Assembly: GCA_029942065.1 (NCBI GenBank)
Contig: JAPYTY010000026.1
Coordinates: 2,841-14,014 of the forward strand
From: Acidobacteriota bacterium
GTDB taxonomy: Bacteria > Acidobacteriota > UBA6911 > RPQK01 > JADFOI01
DNA: 11,174 bases
Direction of reading: 5' to 3'
Shown here: positions 1-7,073 of the stretch, in pieces
How the letters are laid out: each line of letters begins with the position of its first letter
How positions within the stretch are numbered: the first letter of the stretch is position 1
Made by a program: the position numbers and the translations under genes
Notes under the pieces: model-generated
What the model was told of the DNA's origin: nothing
Seen by the model: the letters and a program-made list of their open reading frames with translations, nothing else
Database searches by the model: none

Positions 1-239
1 GACGAGGTGTTGACCGAGTAGGGATCCGAGGGCCGAACCTCCAGGGTTACTACCAGGTACTGCTCGGTGAAGTTCCAGTCCGTCACCGGCGCCGTCACAT
101 CTTCCCCTTTGAGACGGCCCCCTGGAATGATGGCCAGGGGTTCGGTTCGAAACAAAAGGACCCCTCCGATCACCAGTGCCAGGGTCACGATCAGAGCGAC
201 CATGGCTCCAACCACCCATTTGAGGATCTTTTTGAACAT
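1..239 (-). CDS. Hypothetical membrane-anchored protein, N-terminal fragment (runs off left edge)
   Basis: The reading frame opens with ATG at 239-237 and stays open to base 1, giving about 79 residues; the rest lies outside the window. The start MFKKILKWVVGAMVALIV is basic and then hydrophobic to about residue 30, which reads as an uncleaved N-terminal membrane anchor or signal. It is followed by a soluble segment containing PGGRLKGEDVTAPVTDW and RPSDPYSV. That second half resembles uncharacterised proteins I remember only vaguely, so I assign no function. There is no clear Shine-Dalgarno sequence. It lies 67 nt downstream of, and in the same direction as, the CBM9/DUF5916 gene ending at 307, so it could be cotranscribed with it. 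The protein-like composition, anchor and start support a real gene; its role is unknown. Confidence 0.65.
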   Translation of the reverse strand, partial: MFKKILKWVVGAMVALIVTLALVIGGVLLFRTEPLAIIPGGRLKGEDVTAPVTDWNFTEQYLVVTLEVRPSDPYSVNTS

Positions 240-306
240 GGCTAATAATAGCCCGCTTGGGAATTTATTCGCTAGGTGCCCTGACGAAATCCCCGCCCAC
301 CTTTAT

Positions 307-2502
307 TCAAAAATCAAAGGAGTGGGTGAACTTGACGGCTATGGAACGGTCCAGCTCGGCAGGCATATTGCGGCGTTCGCGAAAGTCGCTGTAAACGATA
401 AACAGGTCATCACCCGGACGGTAGATGTAATTGAGGCGAAAGTTGACGCCGATCACATCGGAAGAACTGTTGTATTGAATGCTGGTACTGGTGAGCCACT
501 TGCGGCTGAAGGAAAAGTTGATGCGGTTGTTAACCTGGTGAAAGCTGACCGGGTCACCCGCTTCCAGGCGAATTCGGTTGAAGGAGTAGCTCAGTTCGGC
601 TGAGAAGCGACTGCTCAACTTGAGGACGGGCGTAACCTGGACAAGGCTCCGACTGCCTCCATAGTAGTCGGTCTCATATCGTAATGACAGCGCACCGCTC
701 AACCGCCGGGCCGGATTGAAAGTGTAAAGAACGGGGAAATACCACCAACCGTAGCGGCCCGGTGGAACCACGAGTCCGCCCGGAAGCCGCAGAGGCTCGA
801 TCAGATTCTCCGTTGCATGGTGAGGGTTGATGCGAATCCAGCTGCCGTTTTGAAAAAAGATGGAGTAGTTGAAGTGATGAATGCGTGTCTCGAGTTGGCC
901 GTCTTCGACTCTCTGGAAATCCTCCAGGCGGTAGGAGAACAACATTTGCCGGATGACATCGCTAGCGGGGCGGGGAGAAAAGGAAAAGCGAGGCTCCAGC
1001 TTGCGAGTTCCCGGCCGTCCCAGAAAACCGAGATCGGTTTCAAAGTTCTCATCCAGATGCCAGTAGGTCAGGCCCACGTCGAGCAGATCATCGACCCATC
1101 GGGCCGAAAGAGCCCCCATCAGTTGATGATCCGCGACTCCGTCGGTAAAGGATCGTCCCAGCATTCCCACTACTTCCAGGTGCTCAAAGAGAATCAGGTT
1201 CTGATCCAGGCCGATCACCCGGTTGAAGTCTCCGCCCTCTGCCTGTCGGTTGGTGGCAAACATCCCCAGGAAGGAACGGGAGAAAATGTCTCGTTTCAGG
1301 CGGAAAACGGAGAAGTTGTCGCCGGGCTCCCCTGAGAACTCATCGGTCTGGGCTTCCAGGAACCCGAGGGTGAACTTTTCGCCGACCTTGCCGGTGACCT
1401 TGACGCCTCCCATCATGGGGATTTCCTCACCCTGTCCGGAGAGCCCGATGCGGCGGCTGTGGTAAAGCTTGATTTGAGGTCGATTCCCCTCACCCAACCA
1501 GACACCGAATTCGAAGATTCCGGCTCCCTCCAGAAAAAATTCTCTTTTCTCGGGGAAAAAGACGGGGACCCGGTCAAAGTTGATGACCTGATCGTCCACT
1601 TCGGTCTGGGCAAAGTCGGTGTTCAGGGTCAGGTCCAGAGTGAGACCCGGGGTGAGAGGAAGTTTCAGGTCTTCCAGTCCGATGTCACCTAAAAAGGCGG
1701 TGTCCCGGTCGGCCGCGCCCCGGGTCACGATGCGGGAGCTGAAGTAAGGCTTGATGCGCAGGGTGAGGCTGCTGCCCAGGTCTCCCAGCCCCTCGAGGTG
1801 TCCCGCCTGAGAAACCTTCTCGAACTGAAAATCCCGACTGAAATTGTTCCAGTAGGTGAACTCGTTGTCTCGCCTGATGATTCGTTCAAAATCCAATCCG
1901 AAGCTGGTGTCGTCCTTACCGGAGGAGTAGCGAAGCGACTTGAGTGGAATGCGGATTTCCGCATACCAGCCGTCTTCCTCGATGCGGGTTTCCACCTCCC
2001 ACTTTTCGTCCCAGCTCACATTGATGTCACGCCCCTCGTCGGTGATCAGGGCGTCGTACTGGGTGCCCCGGGGATTGATCCGGAACAAAAAGGCATTGCG
2101 GTGATCATGAAAGGTGTCCAGGATGATGGCGAAACTGTCGTCGTTTTCAAAGGCGTTGTCGCGGCGGAGTTCAGTGGCCAGAATCCGGTCCGCCTGGGTG
2201 TCCAGACAGCGAACTCCAAAGTAGAAATTGTCGTCATCGTAGAGGGCTCGAACCTCGGTCTTCTGGGACGCCGCCATCCCTTGATCGGGATCCTTCTGGA
2301 TGAAGTCCGCGATGACTTGAATATTTCTCCAGGCCGCATCGTCCAATCGTCCATCCAGTACCGGAGGTGATTCGGCCCTGGTGAGAGTCAGCGTGCGTTT
2401 GCCGTGCTGCTCGGTGTCCGACGTATCCTGGCCGGCCAACGGGGTCAAGGGAAGGGAGGTCAAAAGCCACAAGGCCACCAGCAGGTGTCGATTCATCCTC
2501 AT
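307..2502 (-). CDS. CBM9-like / DUF5916 outer-membrane beta-barrel protein (paralogue 1)
   Basis: A 731-residue exported protein. The start is placed at 2502 (MRMNRHLLVALWLL), not at the upstream ATG at 2535, because GGAG sits 8 nt before 2502 and a clean signal peptide follows (cleavage near G24). Residues about 45-235 form a carbohydrate-binding family 9-like sandwich (VLDGRLDDAAW, TEVRALYDDDNFYFGV, RINPRGTQYDA). The remainder is DUF5916, a predicted beta-barrel with the family signature LTLNTDF followed by FFPEKREFFLE (about residues 315-325). It ends in an aromatic residue (HSFDF), as expected for a BAM-assembled outer-membrane protein. Members of this family are usually 700-900 residues. 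Ligand and role are not established: carbohydrate or other polymer binding and a role in uptake are suggested by the CBM9 fold only. Its neighbour at 2605-4773 is a paralogue with the same architecture, 102 nt upstream. An extended -10 candidate at 2572-2580 suggests its own promoter. Confidence 0.9.
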   Translation of the reverse strand: MRMNRHLLVALWLLTSLPLTPLAGQDTSDTEQHGKRTLTLTRAESPPVLDGRLDDAAWRNIQVIADFIQKDPDQGMAASQKTEVRALYDDDNFYFGVRCLDTQADRILATELRRDNAFENDDSFAIILDTFHDHRNAFLFRINPRGTQYDALITDEGRDINVSWDEKWEVETRIEEDGWYAEIRIPLKSLRYSSGKDDTSFGLDFERIIRRDNEFTYWNNFSRDFQFEKVSQAGHLEGLGDLGSSLTLRIKPYFSSRIVTRGAADRDTAFLGDIGLEDLKLPLTPGLTLDLTLNTDFAQTEVDDQVINFDRVPVFFPEKREFFLEGAGIFEFGVWLGEGNRPQIKLYHSRRIGLSGQGEEIPMMGGVKVTGKVGEKFTLGFLEAQTDEFSGEPGDNFSVFRLKRDIFSRSFLGMFATNRQAEGGDFNRVIGLDQNLILFEHLEVVGMLGRSFTDGVADHQLMGALSARWVDDLLDVGLTYWHLDENFETDLGFLGRPGTRKLEPRFSFSPRPASDVIRQMLFSYRLEDFQRVEDGQLETRIHHFNYSIFFQNGSWIRINPHHATENLIEPLRLPGGLVVPPGRYGWWYFPVLYTFNPARRLSGALSLRYETDYYGGSRSLVQVTPVLKLSSRFSAELSYSFNRIRLEAGDPVSFHQVNNRINFSFSRKWLTSTSIQYNSSSDVIGVNFRLNYIYRPGDDLFIVYSDFRERRNMPAELDRSIAVKFTHSFDF

Positions 2503-2571
2503 ACAACAGGCTCCGGAACAGGTACGCATTGGCAAGGCTAGTCGTGATTCTGACAGCTTCGAAGCCCGAGT

Positions 2572-2580
2572 AGTATAGCA
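2572..2580 (-). promoter_or_regulatory. Extended -10 promoter candidate (TGCTATACT)
   Basis: On the minus strand the segment reads TG-C-TATACT, a 5/6 match to TATAAT with the extended -10 TG. No convincing -35 hexamer is seen 16-18 nt upstream. It would start transcription near 2565, giving a leader of about 63 nt for the CDS starting at 2502. The same TGnTATACT form occurs before the symporter gene (5543-5551). Confidence 0.4.
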
Positions 2581-2604
2581 ATCAGACGGAACCCATGGAC
2601 AGGT

Positions 2605-4773
2605 TTAGAAATCAAAAACATAGGTCATTTTGGCAATCAATGCCCGCTCCAGGACATCTCCCGTGGTGGTGCGTCTCTCGTTGTAGACCAGGAAAAGATC
2701 GCTCAAGGGTTGGTAGATGAAATTGAAGCGAAGGTTGCTGGAGATCTCTTGCAGGGCGCTGTTGTACTGGACTAACGCACTCCAGAACATCTGGGTGTTG
2801 AAGGCATAGTCCAGCCTGGTCGTGACCAGATCGGTGGAAAAATCACCGGAGGGAAAATCCAGATCTTCGTGTTCCCAGGAAATTCGGGCTGCTAGATGGT
2901 AGCTGGGCTGGAAGCGGAAGTTGGTGATGTAGGAGTTCTTGTGGCCATCAAAGAAGTCCCCGATCTCCAGCTCGATGCCGCCGCTGAACATCCGGGTCCT
3001 GTCCGTGAAAAAATGGGGGTTGAACTCCCCGAACACATAGTCTCCCTCGGAGATGGCCTGATCGGAGCGGATAAAAAAAGGTTCATCCAGGCGTTCGAAT
3101 CGAACCCGGTGGGTCAGTCCGATGGACCCCCCATCTTCCAGCTGAATGGAGAGGGTCTGATCAAAGTCCTTGCTCTTGACACGATTCTCCTGATCGGTGG
3201 TGTACTCGAATCCGGTGGAAGGCGTGATCTGCCGAATCCATGAGAGTTCTTCCCCGGGCCAGAACTTGAGGTTGAACTCCCCACGGCTTTTTCTGATCCC
3301 GGTTCGACGGACGAAGCCCACTTCCGGATTGAAATTGTCCTCGATGGAGAGATAATCCCCCTCGAGCTTGTAGCGGTCGTCCTCCCAGCCCACGAAGGCA
3401 TCAAAGGCGGTGTCATCCCCCTCGAGTCCCGGAGTATCGGTCTTCAACAACAAGGATGCGATCTCAAGGTGTCTGAAAAACTGAAAATGGCCATCGACTC
3501 CGTAGGTTCGGTTGTAGTTCCCTCCATCAGATTGTTTATTGATGAAAATGCCGCCCACGTCGGAGCTTCGGAAGAGATCCCGGCGTACCCGGGCCACCGA
3601 AAAATTGGTAGACGGAAGGGCCCCCAGGTCATCGGTCTGAATCGAGAGCAATCCGAGCCGATACTTGTCCATGCGTCCCGTCAGGCGGGCTCCCCCCAGG
3701 ATGGGAATGACCCGTCCCTGGTCCAGGCCGATGCGGCGGCTGAAAAACGCGATCAGATCGCGGCTTCTACTCCTGAAAGCGCGTCCCTCCCTCCGGACTT
3801 GAAACATGGTGGCGTTCTCGAGAAAAAAGTCCCGCTTTTCCGGAAAAAAAAGCGGAAACCGAGTCAGGTTGATCTGCTGCTGATCCGCCTCCACCTGAGA
3901 GAAATCGGTATTGAGCGTCACATCCAGGGTCAGTCCGGGCGTGATCCCGTATTTGATATCCAGACCCGCATCGGGAAGAAAGTCGACGTCGTCCTCTTCT
4001 CGGCGAACGATGGGTGCGGAAAAGTAGGGCTTGACGTAGAGGTTGCTGCCTTGACGTATTCCGGAGAGACCCTGGAGCGTTCCTGCGTAGGAGACCTTGC
4101 TGAGCCGATAAGGCCGGGGAATGGGGGCCCAGTGGATCGATTCGTTCTTGCGGCGAATCCTGCGAGTGAAGTTCAATCCCCAGACCTGTTCCTCGATGTC
4201 CCGAAAGCGAAGCGCCCGAAAGGGAATGGCGAACTCGGCCTGCCACCCCTGATCCGTGATCTTGCTCTTGACCTGCCAGATGGCATCCCAGTCATAGGTT
4301 CTTCGCTCTCCATCTCCGCCCAGCTGACCTTCACGCTTGGCGCCTCGAGGATTGGTCCCGAAAACGTAGCCGTTCCGGTTGTCGTCGAAGGTGTCGAAAA
4401 CCACGGCGAAGTGATCGCCATCCCCGGGACCAAAATCCCGGACGACCTGGGTCACGGTGAGTCCCTCCCTCCCGGCCGAGTCATAGCAGTAAACTCCCAG
4501 ATAAAGGTTCTCGTTGTCGTAGAGCAAACGAACCTCGGTCCTTTCCGTGGTGGGTGCTCCGGTATCAGGCTCGTTCTGAATGAAATTATCGGCCACCTCG
4601 GAAAGGTTCCACTCCGGTTCATCCAGGTTGCCGTCAATGGTGATGGGAGTTTCGATGAAAATGGCCGTCAATTTTTGATCACTCTCCTGGGCCCGAGAGA
4701 TGGGGGTCAGGCAAAAGAGGATAAGGGCCATGGGCCAGGCATGACGAATGGTCCTGATCGGGAAATTCTTCAT
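2605..4773 (-). CDS. CBM9-like / DUF5916 outer-membrane beta-barrel protein (paralogue 2)
   Basis: A 722-residue exported protein. The frame is open upstream to an ATG at 4914, but I place the start at 4773 (MKNFPIRTIRHAWPMALILF) because a signal peptide begins there, with cleavage near A28. The upstream extension would be encoded by a low-complexity repeat tract (4803-4880). No Shine-Dalgarno sequence is visible before 4773. Residues about 39-222 are a CBM9-like domain (TIDGNLDEPEW, TERTEVRLLYDNENLYLGV, GTNPRGAKREG). The rest is DUF5916, with LTLDVTLNTDFSQVEAD and FFPEKRDFFLE (about 309-319) and a terminal YVFDF typical of outer-membrane barrels. It matches paralogue 1 along its whole length, with the same landmarks in order, so the two probably arose by tandem duplication followed by strong divergence. 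Substrate unknown. Confidence 0.9.
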   Translation of the reverse strand: MKNFPIRTIRHAWPMALILFCLTPISRAQESDQKLTAIFIETPITIDGNLDEPEWNLSEVADNFIQNEPDTGAPTTERTEVRLLYDNENLYLGVYCYDSAGREGLTVTQVVRDFGPGDGDHFAVVFDTFDDNRNGYVFGTNPRGAKREGQLGGDGERRTYDWDAIWQVKSKITDQGWQAEFAIPFRALRFRDIEEQVWGLNFTRRIRRKNESIHWAPIPRPYRLSKVSYAGTLQGLSGIRQGSNLYVKPYFSAPIVRREEDDVDFLPDAGLDIKYGITPGLTLDVTLNTDFSQVEADQQQINLTRFPLFFPEKRDFFLENATMFQVRREGRAFRSRSRDLIAFFSRRIGLDQGRVIPILGGARLTGRMDKYRLGLLSIQTDDLGALPSTNFSVARVRRDLFRSSDVGGIFINKQSDGGNYNRTYGVDGHFQFFRHLEIASLLLKTDTPGLEGDDTAFDAFVGWEDDRYKLEGDYLSIEDNFNPEVGFVRRTGIRKSRGEFNLKFWPGEELSWIRQITPSTGFEYTTDQENRVKSKDFDQTLSIQLEDGGSIGLTHRVRFERLDEPFFIRSDQAISEGDYVFGEFNPHFFTDRTRMFSGGIELEIGDFFDGHKNSYITNFRFQPSYHLAARISWEHEDLDFPSGDFSTDLVTTRLDYAFNTQMFWSALVQYNSALQEISSNLRFNFIYQPLSDLFLVYNERRTTTGDVLERALIAKMTYVFDF

Positions 4774-4781
4774 CGCTGGAT

Positions 4782-4787
4782 ATTGTA
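4782..4787 (-). promoter_or_regulatory. Possible -10 box close to start codon (TACAAT)
   Basis: The minus strand reads TACAAT only 8 nt before the ATG at 4773. If used, transcription would begin almost at the start codon, which fits the missing ribosome binding site. No good -35 is visible; the upstream sequence is a pyrimidine-rich repeat tract. Weak call. Confidence 0.22.
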
Positions 4788-4802
4788 CTGGATGGGGGGA
4801 GG

Positions 4803-4880
4803 GGAGACAGAAGATAGGAGCCAGGAGGGAGGAGAGAGAGCTGACCGGCTGACCCGCTGACCACAGACCAACAGACCAAG
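4803..4880. repeat. Heptad tract followed by octad tract
   Basis: Positions 4803-4837 are five degenerate 7-mers (GGAGACA, GAAGATA, GGAGCCA, GGAGGGA, GGAGAGA). Positions 4841-4880 are five 8-mers (CTGACCGG, CTGACCCG, CTGACCAC, AGACCAAC, AGACCAAG). A related heptad tract in the opposite orientation lies at 10498-10532. The tract sits in the non-coding region upstream of the gene starting at 4773 and argues against a longer N-terminus for that gene. Confidence 0.75.
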
Positions 4881-4926
4881 GGCGTGCTGAGGTACGTCCC
4901 CGATCAGGATGCACGATCTTGTAGCG

Positions 4927-4950
4927 GCCGCTCTATGAGCGGCTTTTTTT
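4927..4950 (+). terminator. Intrinsic terminator-like hairpin inside the left repeat arm
   Basis: A perfect 7-bp stem, GCCGCTC / GAGCGGC, with a TAT loop is followed directly by seven T residues (4944-4950). The structure is textbook for Rho-independent termination on the plus strand. However, no plus-strand gene lies upstream in the window, since the gene to the left is transcribed leftwards. It could block read-through towards 5196 or simply be part of the repeat. Confidence 0.55.
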
Positions 4951-4972
4951 CAGGAAGCAGGAGATGGCTGAA

Positions 4973-5014
4973 CGAAATTCCGAAATCCGAACTCCCAAAT
5001 CCGAAAACCTGACT
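4973..5014. repeat. Heptad tract, CCGAAAT type
   Basis: Six consecutive degenerate 7-mers: CGAAATT, CCGAAAT, CCGAACT, CCCAAAT, CCGAAAA, CCTGACT. It lies between the two inverted arms of the 205-bp element. Confidence 0.65.
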
Positions 5015-5041
5015 CATTCCATTCCGATTTTTTCTTGGTTG

Positions 5042-5081
5042 TCCGGAAGTGTGGGAGGCGCCTCAGTGCGCCGATTCCGGA
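5042..5081 (+). repeat. TCCGGA-bounded palindromic repeat, copy 1
   Basis: A 40-nt unit starts with TCCGGAAGTGTGGGAGG, has the core GGCGC-CTCAGT-GCGCC, and ends GATTCCGGA. It closely matches 8562-8599. A related unit with the core deleted lies in reverse orientation at 6933-6962, and a partial copy starts near 10309. Confidence 0.65.
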
Positions 5082-5141
5082 TGCCGCTCATAGAGCGGCC
5101 GCTACAAAATCGTGCCGTTTGCCCAGGATTTCTATTTTTTT

Positions 5142-5176
5142 CTTGAAACCTGAAACGTGAAGCGTGAAACTTGAAA
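5142..5176. repeat. Heptad tract, CGTGAAA type
   Basis: Five 7-mers: CTTGAAA, CCTGAAA, CGTGAAG, CGTGAAA, CTTGAAA. It ends 19 nt before the start codon at 5196, in the same position relative to a start as the related tract at 7020-7054. Confidence 0.7.
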
Positions 5177-5195
5177 TCTTTTACATGGAGAATCG

Positions 5196-5507
5196 ATGAT
5201 CACGACGCTCGTTCAATTCCAGATCGAAGGGTCCGATCAGGTGGAGGCCATCAAGAAGGTCTTTGCCGATTCCGTGCCCGGCTATCAACAGGTGCCGGGT
5301 TTGATTCGCAAGTACTACCTGATCTCCGAAGACCGAAGCAAGGCGGGAGGTGTTTATCTGTGGAAGACTCGAGAGGATGCGGATGCACTCTACAACGATG
5401 AGTGGAAGCAGATGATCCGGGACAAATACGGCTCCGATCCCGTCATCTTATATTTCGAGAGCCCGGTGATTGTCGACAATCAGTATGGTGAGACTCACAT
5501 CGAGTAG
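5196..5507 (+). CDS. YdhR-like putative monooxygenase, dimeric alpha/beta-barrel fold
   Basis: A 103-residue cytosolic protein without a signal peptide. GGAG (5187-5190) sits 5 nt before the ATG, which fixes the start. The sequence follows the pattern of the YdhR-type putative monooxygenase family in the dimeric alpha/beta-barrel superfamily: an N-terminal strand (TTLVQFQIEG), a helix, PGLIRKYYLISEDRSKAGG, the WKTREDADALYNDEW segment, and the closing strand ILYFESPVIVDN. Length matches E. coli YdhR (about 100 residues). Catalysis and substrate are not established for most members, and the same fold also covers cofactor-free oxygenases and binding proteins. It precedes the symporter gene by 75 nt on the same strand, but the promoter candidate in between suggests separate transcription. 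Confidence 0.75.
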   Translation: MITTLVQFQIEGSDQVEAIKKVFADSVPGYQQVPGLIRKYYLISEDRSKAGGVYLWKTREDADALYNDEWKQMIRDKYGSDPVILYFESPVIVDNQYGETHIE

Positions 5508-5542
5508 GCCTTATAAAAATGGGTGGCGCGCTCCAGACGAGG

Positions 5543-5551
5543 TGGTATACT
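5543..5551 (+). promoter_or_regulatory. Extended -10 promoter candidate (TGGTATACT)
   Basis: TG-G-TATACT matches an extended -10 element; the would-be -35 (about 5523) is poor. Transcription would start near 5558, giving a leader of about 25 nt for the symporter gene at 5583. Same form as the minus-strand candidate at 2572-2580. Confidence 0.42.
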
Positions 5552-5582
5552 GCATCATCCAACTGGACCACATTCCAATCCA

Positions 5583-6863
5583 ATGACCGACAACCTATCT
5601 GATACACCGCGAAAGAGTTCGGGAGCAGGACATCTGACCTTCTACATTCTGGGAGCCGTGATTGCGGCGGTGGTGGTGGCGCTGCTGTTTCCAGAGGTCG
5701 CCATGTCCTTTGAGATTGGCGGTGAGATCTTCCTGAGGGTGCTCTTCATGATGGTGGTTCCGCTGGTGATGGCCAGCGTGATGAGTGGAATCATCGGTCT
5801 GGGCGACATTCGCAAACTGGGCCGTCCCGGTGGGGCTGCCATTCTCTATTATGTGACGACCACCGTGCTGGCGGTCCTGGTGGGACTGGTTCTGGTGAGC
5901 CTCATCCGGCCCGGAGTCGGAACCGTGGATCAGCAGACCCTGGATGCCATCACAGCTGAGCAGGGAGCTGTTTCTGCTGAGCAGGGAGAAGCCGACGTGG
6001 GGACGATCATGAGGAATCTCGTTCTCATGATGTTTACCGACAACCTGATCTCTGCAGCCGGGGAAGCCCAGCTGTTGCCGCTCATCGTATTTTCCATCAT
6101 CTTTGCCGGCATGTTGACCACCATGGGAGCCCGGGTCAAAGCCATCACCGAGATGATTGTCCAGATCAACGATGCCCTGTTGTCCTTCATTCTTCTGCTC
6201 ATGAAGGTCGCTCCCCTGGGGGTTTTCTGCCTGGTGGCCGCACGTTTTGGTGAGGCTCAAGCCGAAGGTGAGTTTCTACAGGTGCTGAGTCAAACCGGAT
6301 GGTATTTTTCGACCGTCATACTGGGACTGGCGACCCATGCCTTTTTTACCTTGCCGCTGATTCTGTGGGTCTTCACCCGAAGAAATCCTTTCCAGTTCAT
6401 GTTCCAGATGTCTCAGGCCCTGTTGACGGCCTTTTCCACCGCCAGTTCGACCGCCACCCTTCCGGTGACCATGGAATGTGCCGTCGCAAAGGGCGGTGTC
6501 TCGAAACAGTCCACCGACTTTGTGGTGCCTTTGGGGGCCACCATCAACATGGATGGGACGGCTCTTTACGAGGCGACTGCCGCCATCTTTATCGCCCAGG
6601 CCCTGGGTTTCGAGCTGGGCCTGCTGGAGCTTTTGACGGTGGCGGTGACGGCGACTCTGGCCGCTATCGGAGCCGCCGGCATCCCGGAGGCCGGACTGGT
6701 CACCATGGTGATCGTGCTCAATGCCGTGGGGCTTCCCGTCGAGTACATCGGCTTGATTCTTTCGGTGGATTGGTTGCTGGACCGCTTTCGTACCGCCGTC
6801 AATGTGTTTGGAGATTCGGTTGGATCTGCGGTGGTGGAGAAGAGTTTTCCGGAATCGGCGTAG
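5583..6863 (+). CDS. Dicarboxylate/amino acid:cation symporter (DAACS/SLC1 family), probably acidic amino acid
   Basis: A 426-residue inner-membrane transporter. I place the start at 5583 (MTDNLSDTPRKSSG); the in-frame ATG at 5523 would add 20 uncharacteristic residues and overlap the promoter candidate. There is no clear Shine-Dalgarno sequence. Family landmarks are all present: multiple hydrophobic helices, the HP1 serine/threonine-rich loop AFSTASSTATLP (283-294), NMDGT (322-326) within INMDGTALYEA, the HP2 loop AAGIPEAG, and the last-helix motif with D396, D400, R403, T404, N407 and D411. In GltPh and mammalian EAATs these residues bind sodium and the substrate, and the arginine equivalent to R403 contacts the acidic side chain. 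DctA-type C4-dicarboxylate carriers and neutral ASC transporters, as I recall them, differ here. Glutamate or aspartate uptake is therefore the best inference. The secreted M20 hydrolase lies 210 nt downstream. Confidence 0.92.
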   Translation: MTDNLSDTPRKSSGAGHLTFYILGAVIAAVVVALLFPEVAMSFEIGGEIFLRVLFMMVVPLVMASVMSGIIGLGDIRKLGRPGGAAILYYVTTTVLAVLVGLVLVSLIRPGVGTVDQQTLDAITAEQGAVSAEQGEADVGTIMRNLVLMMFTDNLISAAGEAQLLPLIVFSIIFAGMLTTMGARVKAITEMIVQINDALLSFILLLMKVAPLGVFCLVAARFGEAQAEGEFLQVLSQTGWYFSTVILGLATHAFFTLPLILWVFTRRNPFQFMFQMSQALLTAFSTASSTATLPVTMECAVAKGGVSKQSTDFVVPLGATINMDGTALYEATAAIFIAQALGFELGLLELLTVAVTATLAAIGAAGIPEAGLVTMVIVLNAVGLPVEYIGLILSVDWLLDRFRTAVNVFGDSVGSAVVEKSFPESA

Positions 6864-6865
6864 GG

Positions 6866-6922
6866 GCGACCTCGTTCCGCTCGGTCGCGTTCCACGGTCC
6901 AGGTTCCACGTTCCACGAAAAA
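6866..6922 (+). repeat. Post-stop hairpin plus CGTTCCA heptad module, copy 1
   Basis: Immediately after the symporter stop, GCGACC (6866-6871) can pair with GGTCGC (6883-6888). It is followed by the 7-mers CGTTCCA, CGGTCCA, GGTTCCA, CGTTCCA, CGAAAAA (6888-6922). The 35 nt at 6886-6920 match 10346-10380 with one mismatch. There is no T-run right after the stem, so a terminator role is uncertain. Confidence 0.65.
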
Positions 6923-6926
6923 AGGG

Positions 6927-6968
6927 CGGCCCTCCGGAAGCGGCGCACCCACACATTCCGGAAGGCCG
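6927..6968 (-). repeat. TCCGGA-bounded repeat, core-deleted reverse copy
   Basis: 13-nt arms (6927-6939 and 6956-6968) are inverted with one mismatch around a 16-nt centre. On the minus strand, 6962-6933 reads TCCGGAATGTGTGGG, then TGCGCCG and TTCCGGA. This is the 5042-5081 unit without its AGGCGCCTCAG centre. Confidence 0.5.
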
Positions 6969-7001
6969 TTCACCAAGAGGGGCCCCAACAACAGGCTGCA
7001 G

Positions 7002-7054
7002 GATCGTGCCAAATTGCAACGTGAAACCTGAAGTCCGGAACGTGGAAACTGGAA
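7002..7054. repeat. GATCGTGCC fragment and CGTGAAA/CGTGGAA heptad tract
   Basis: GATCGTGCC (7002-7010) is the end motif of the NotI-type repeat seen near 4911, 5115 and 10461. It is followed by the 7-mers CGTGAAA, CCTGAAG, TCCGGAA, CGTGGAA, ACTGGAA (7020-7054), ending 19 nt before the start codon at 7074. Confidence 0.55.
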
Positions 7055-7073
7055 TATCATCGGGAGGTCGCTT

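Larger units (their letters stand above)
4911..5115. repeat. 205-bp element bounded by 33-bp inverted repeats (NotI-type repeat, inverted pair)
   Basis: The left arm (4911-4943) and right arm (5083-5115) are reverse complements over 33 nt with one mismatch. Both contain GCGGCCGCT next to a GCCGCTC/GAGCGGC hairpin and end in ATCGTGC. The 139 nt between the arms hold a heptad tract and a TCCGGA-bounded palindrome. No transposase and no target-site duplication can be seen. A solo copy at about 10428-10461 lacks the hairpin part. This is either a small non-autonomous element or two dispersed repeats in opposite orientation; the solo copy favours the second. Confidence 0.6.

Noticed and set aside
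1798..2370. A 190-codon plus-strand frame opposite the first barrel gene
   Set aside because: It is fully antisense to the CBM9-like domain and has no independent signs of coding.
3469..4860. A 463-codon open frame on the plus strand opposite the second barrel gene
   Set aside because: It has no ribosome binding site or recognisable domain, and its extent coincides with the antisense of a well-supported DUF5916 gene, so it is a GC-driven shadow.
4774..4914. N-terminal extension of the second barrel protein to the ATG at 4914
   Set aside because: It would place 47 residues encoded by repeat tracts before a clean signal peptide starting at 4773.
4911..5115. Insertion sequence
   Set aside because: There is no transposase frame and no target-site duplication between or beside the arms.
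4964..5146. A 60-codon plus-strand frame in the 4774-5195 gap
   Set aside because: It is composed of the heptad tract and palindromic repeats and has no protein character.
5523..5582. Upstream ATG for the symporter
   Set aside because: The extra 20 residues do not fit the family and the codons overlap the extended -10 candidate.
6299..7024. A 241-codon plus-strand frame overlapping the symporter in another frame
   Set aside because: Its composition (rich in Gly, Arg, His) and overlap with the conserved C-terminal half of the symporter mark it as a shadow; its tail is only repeat sequence.
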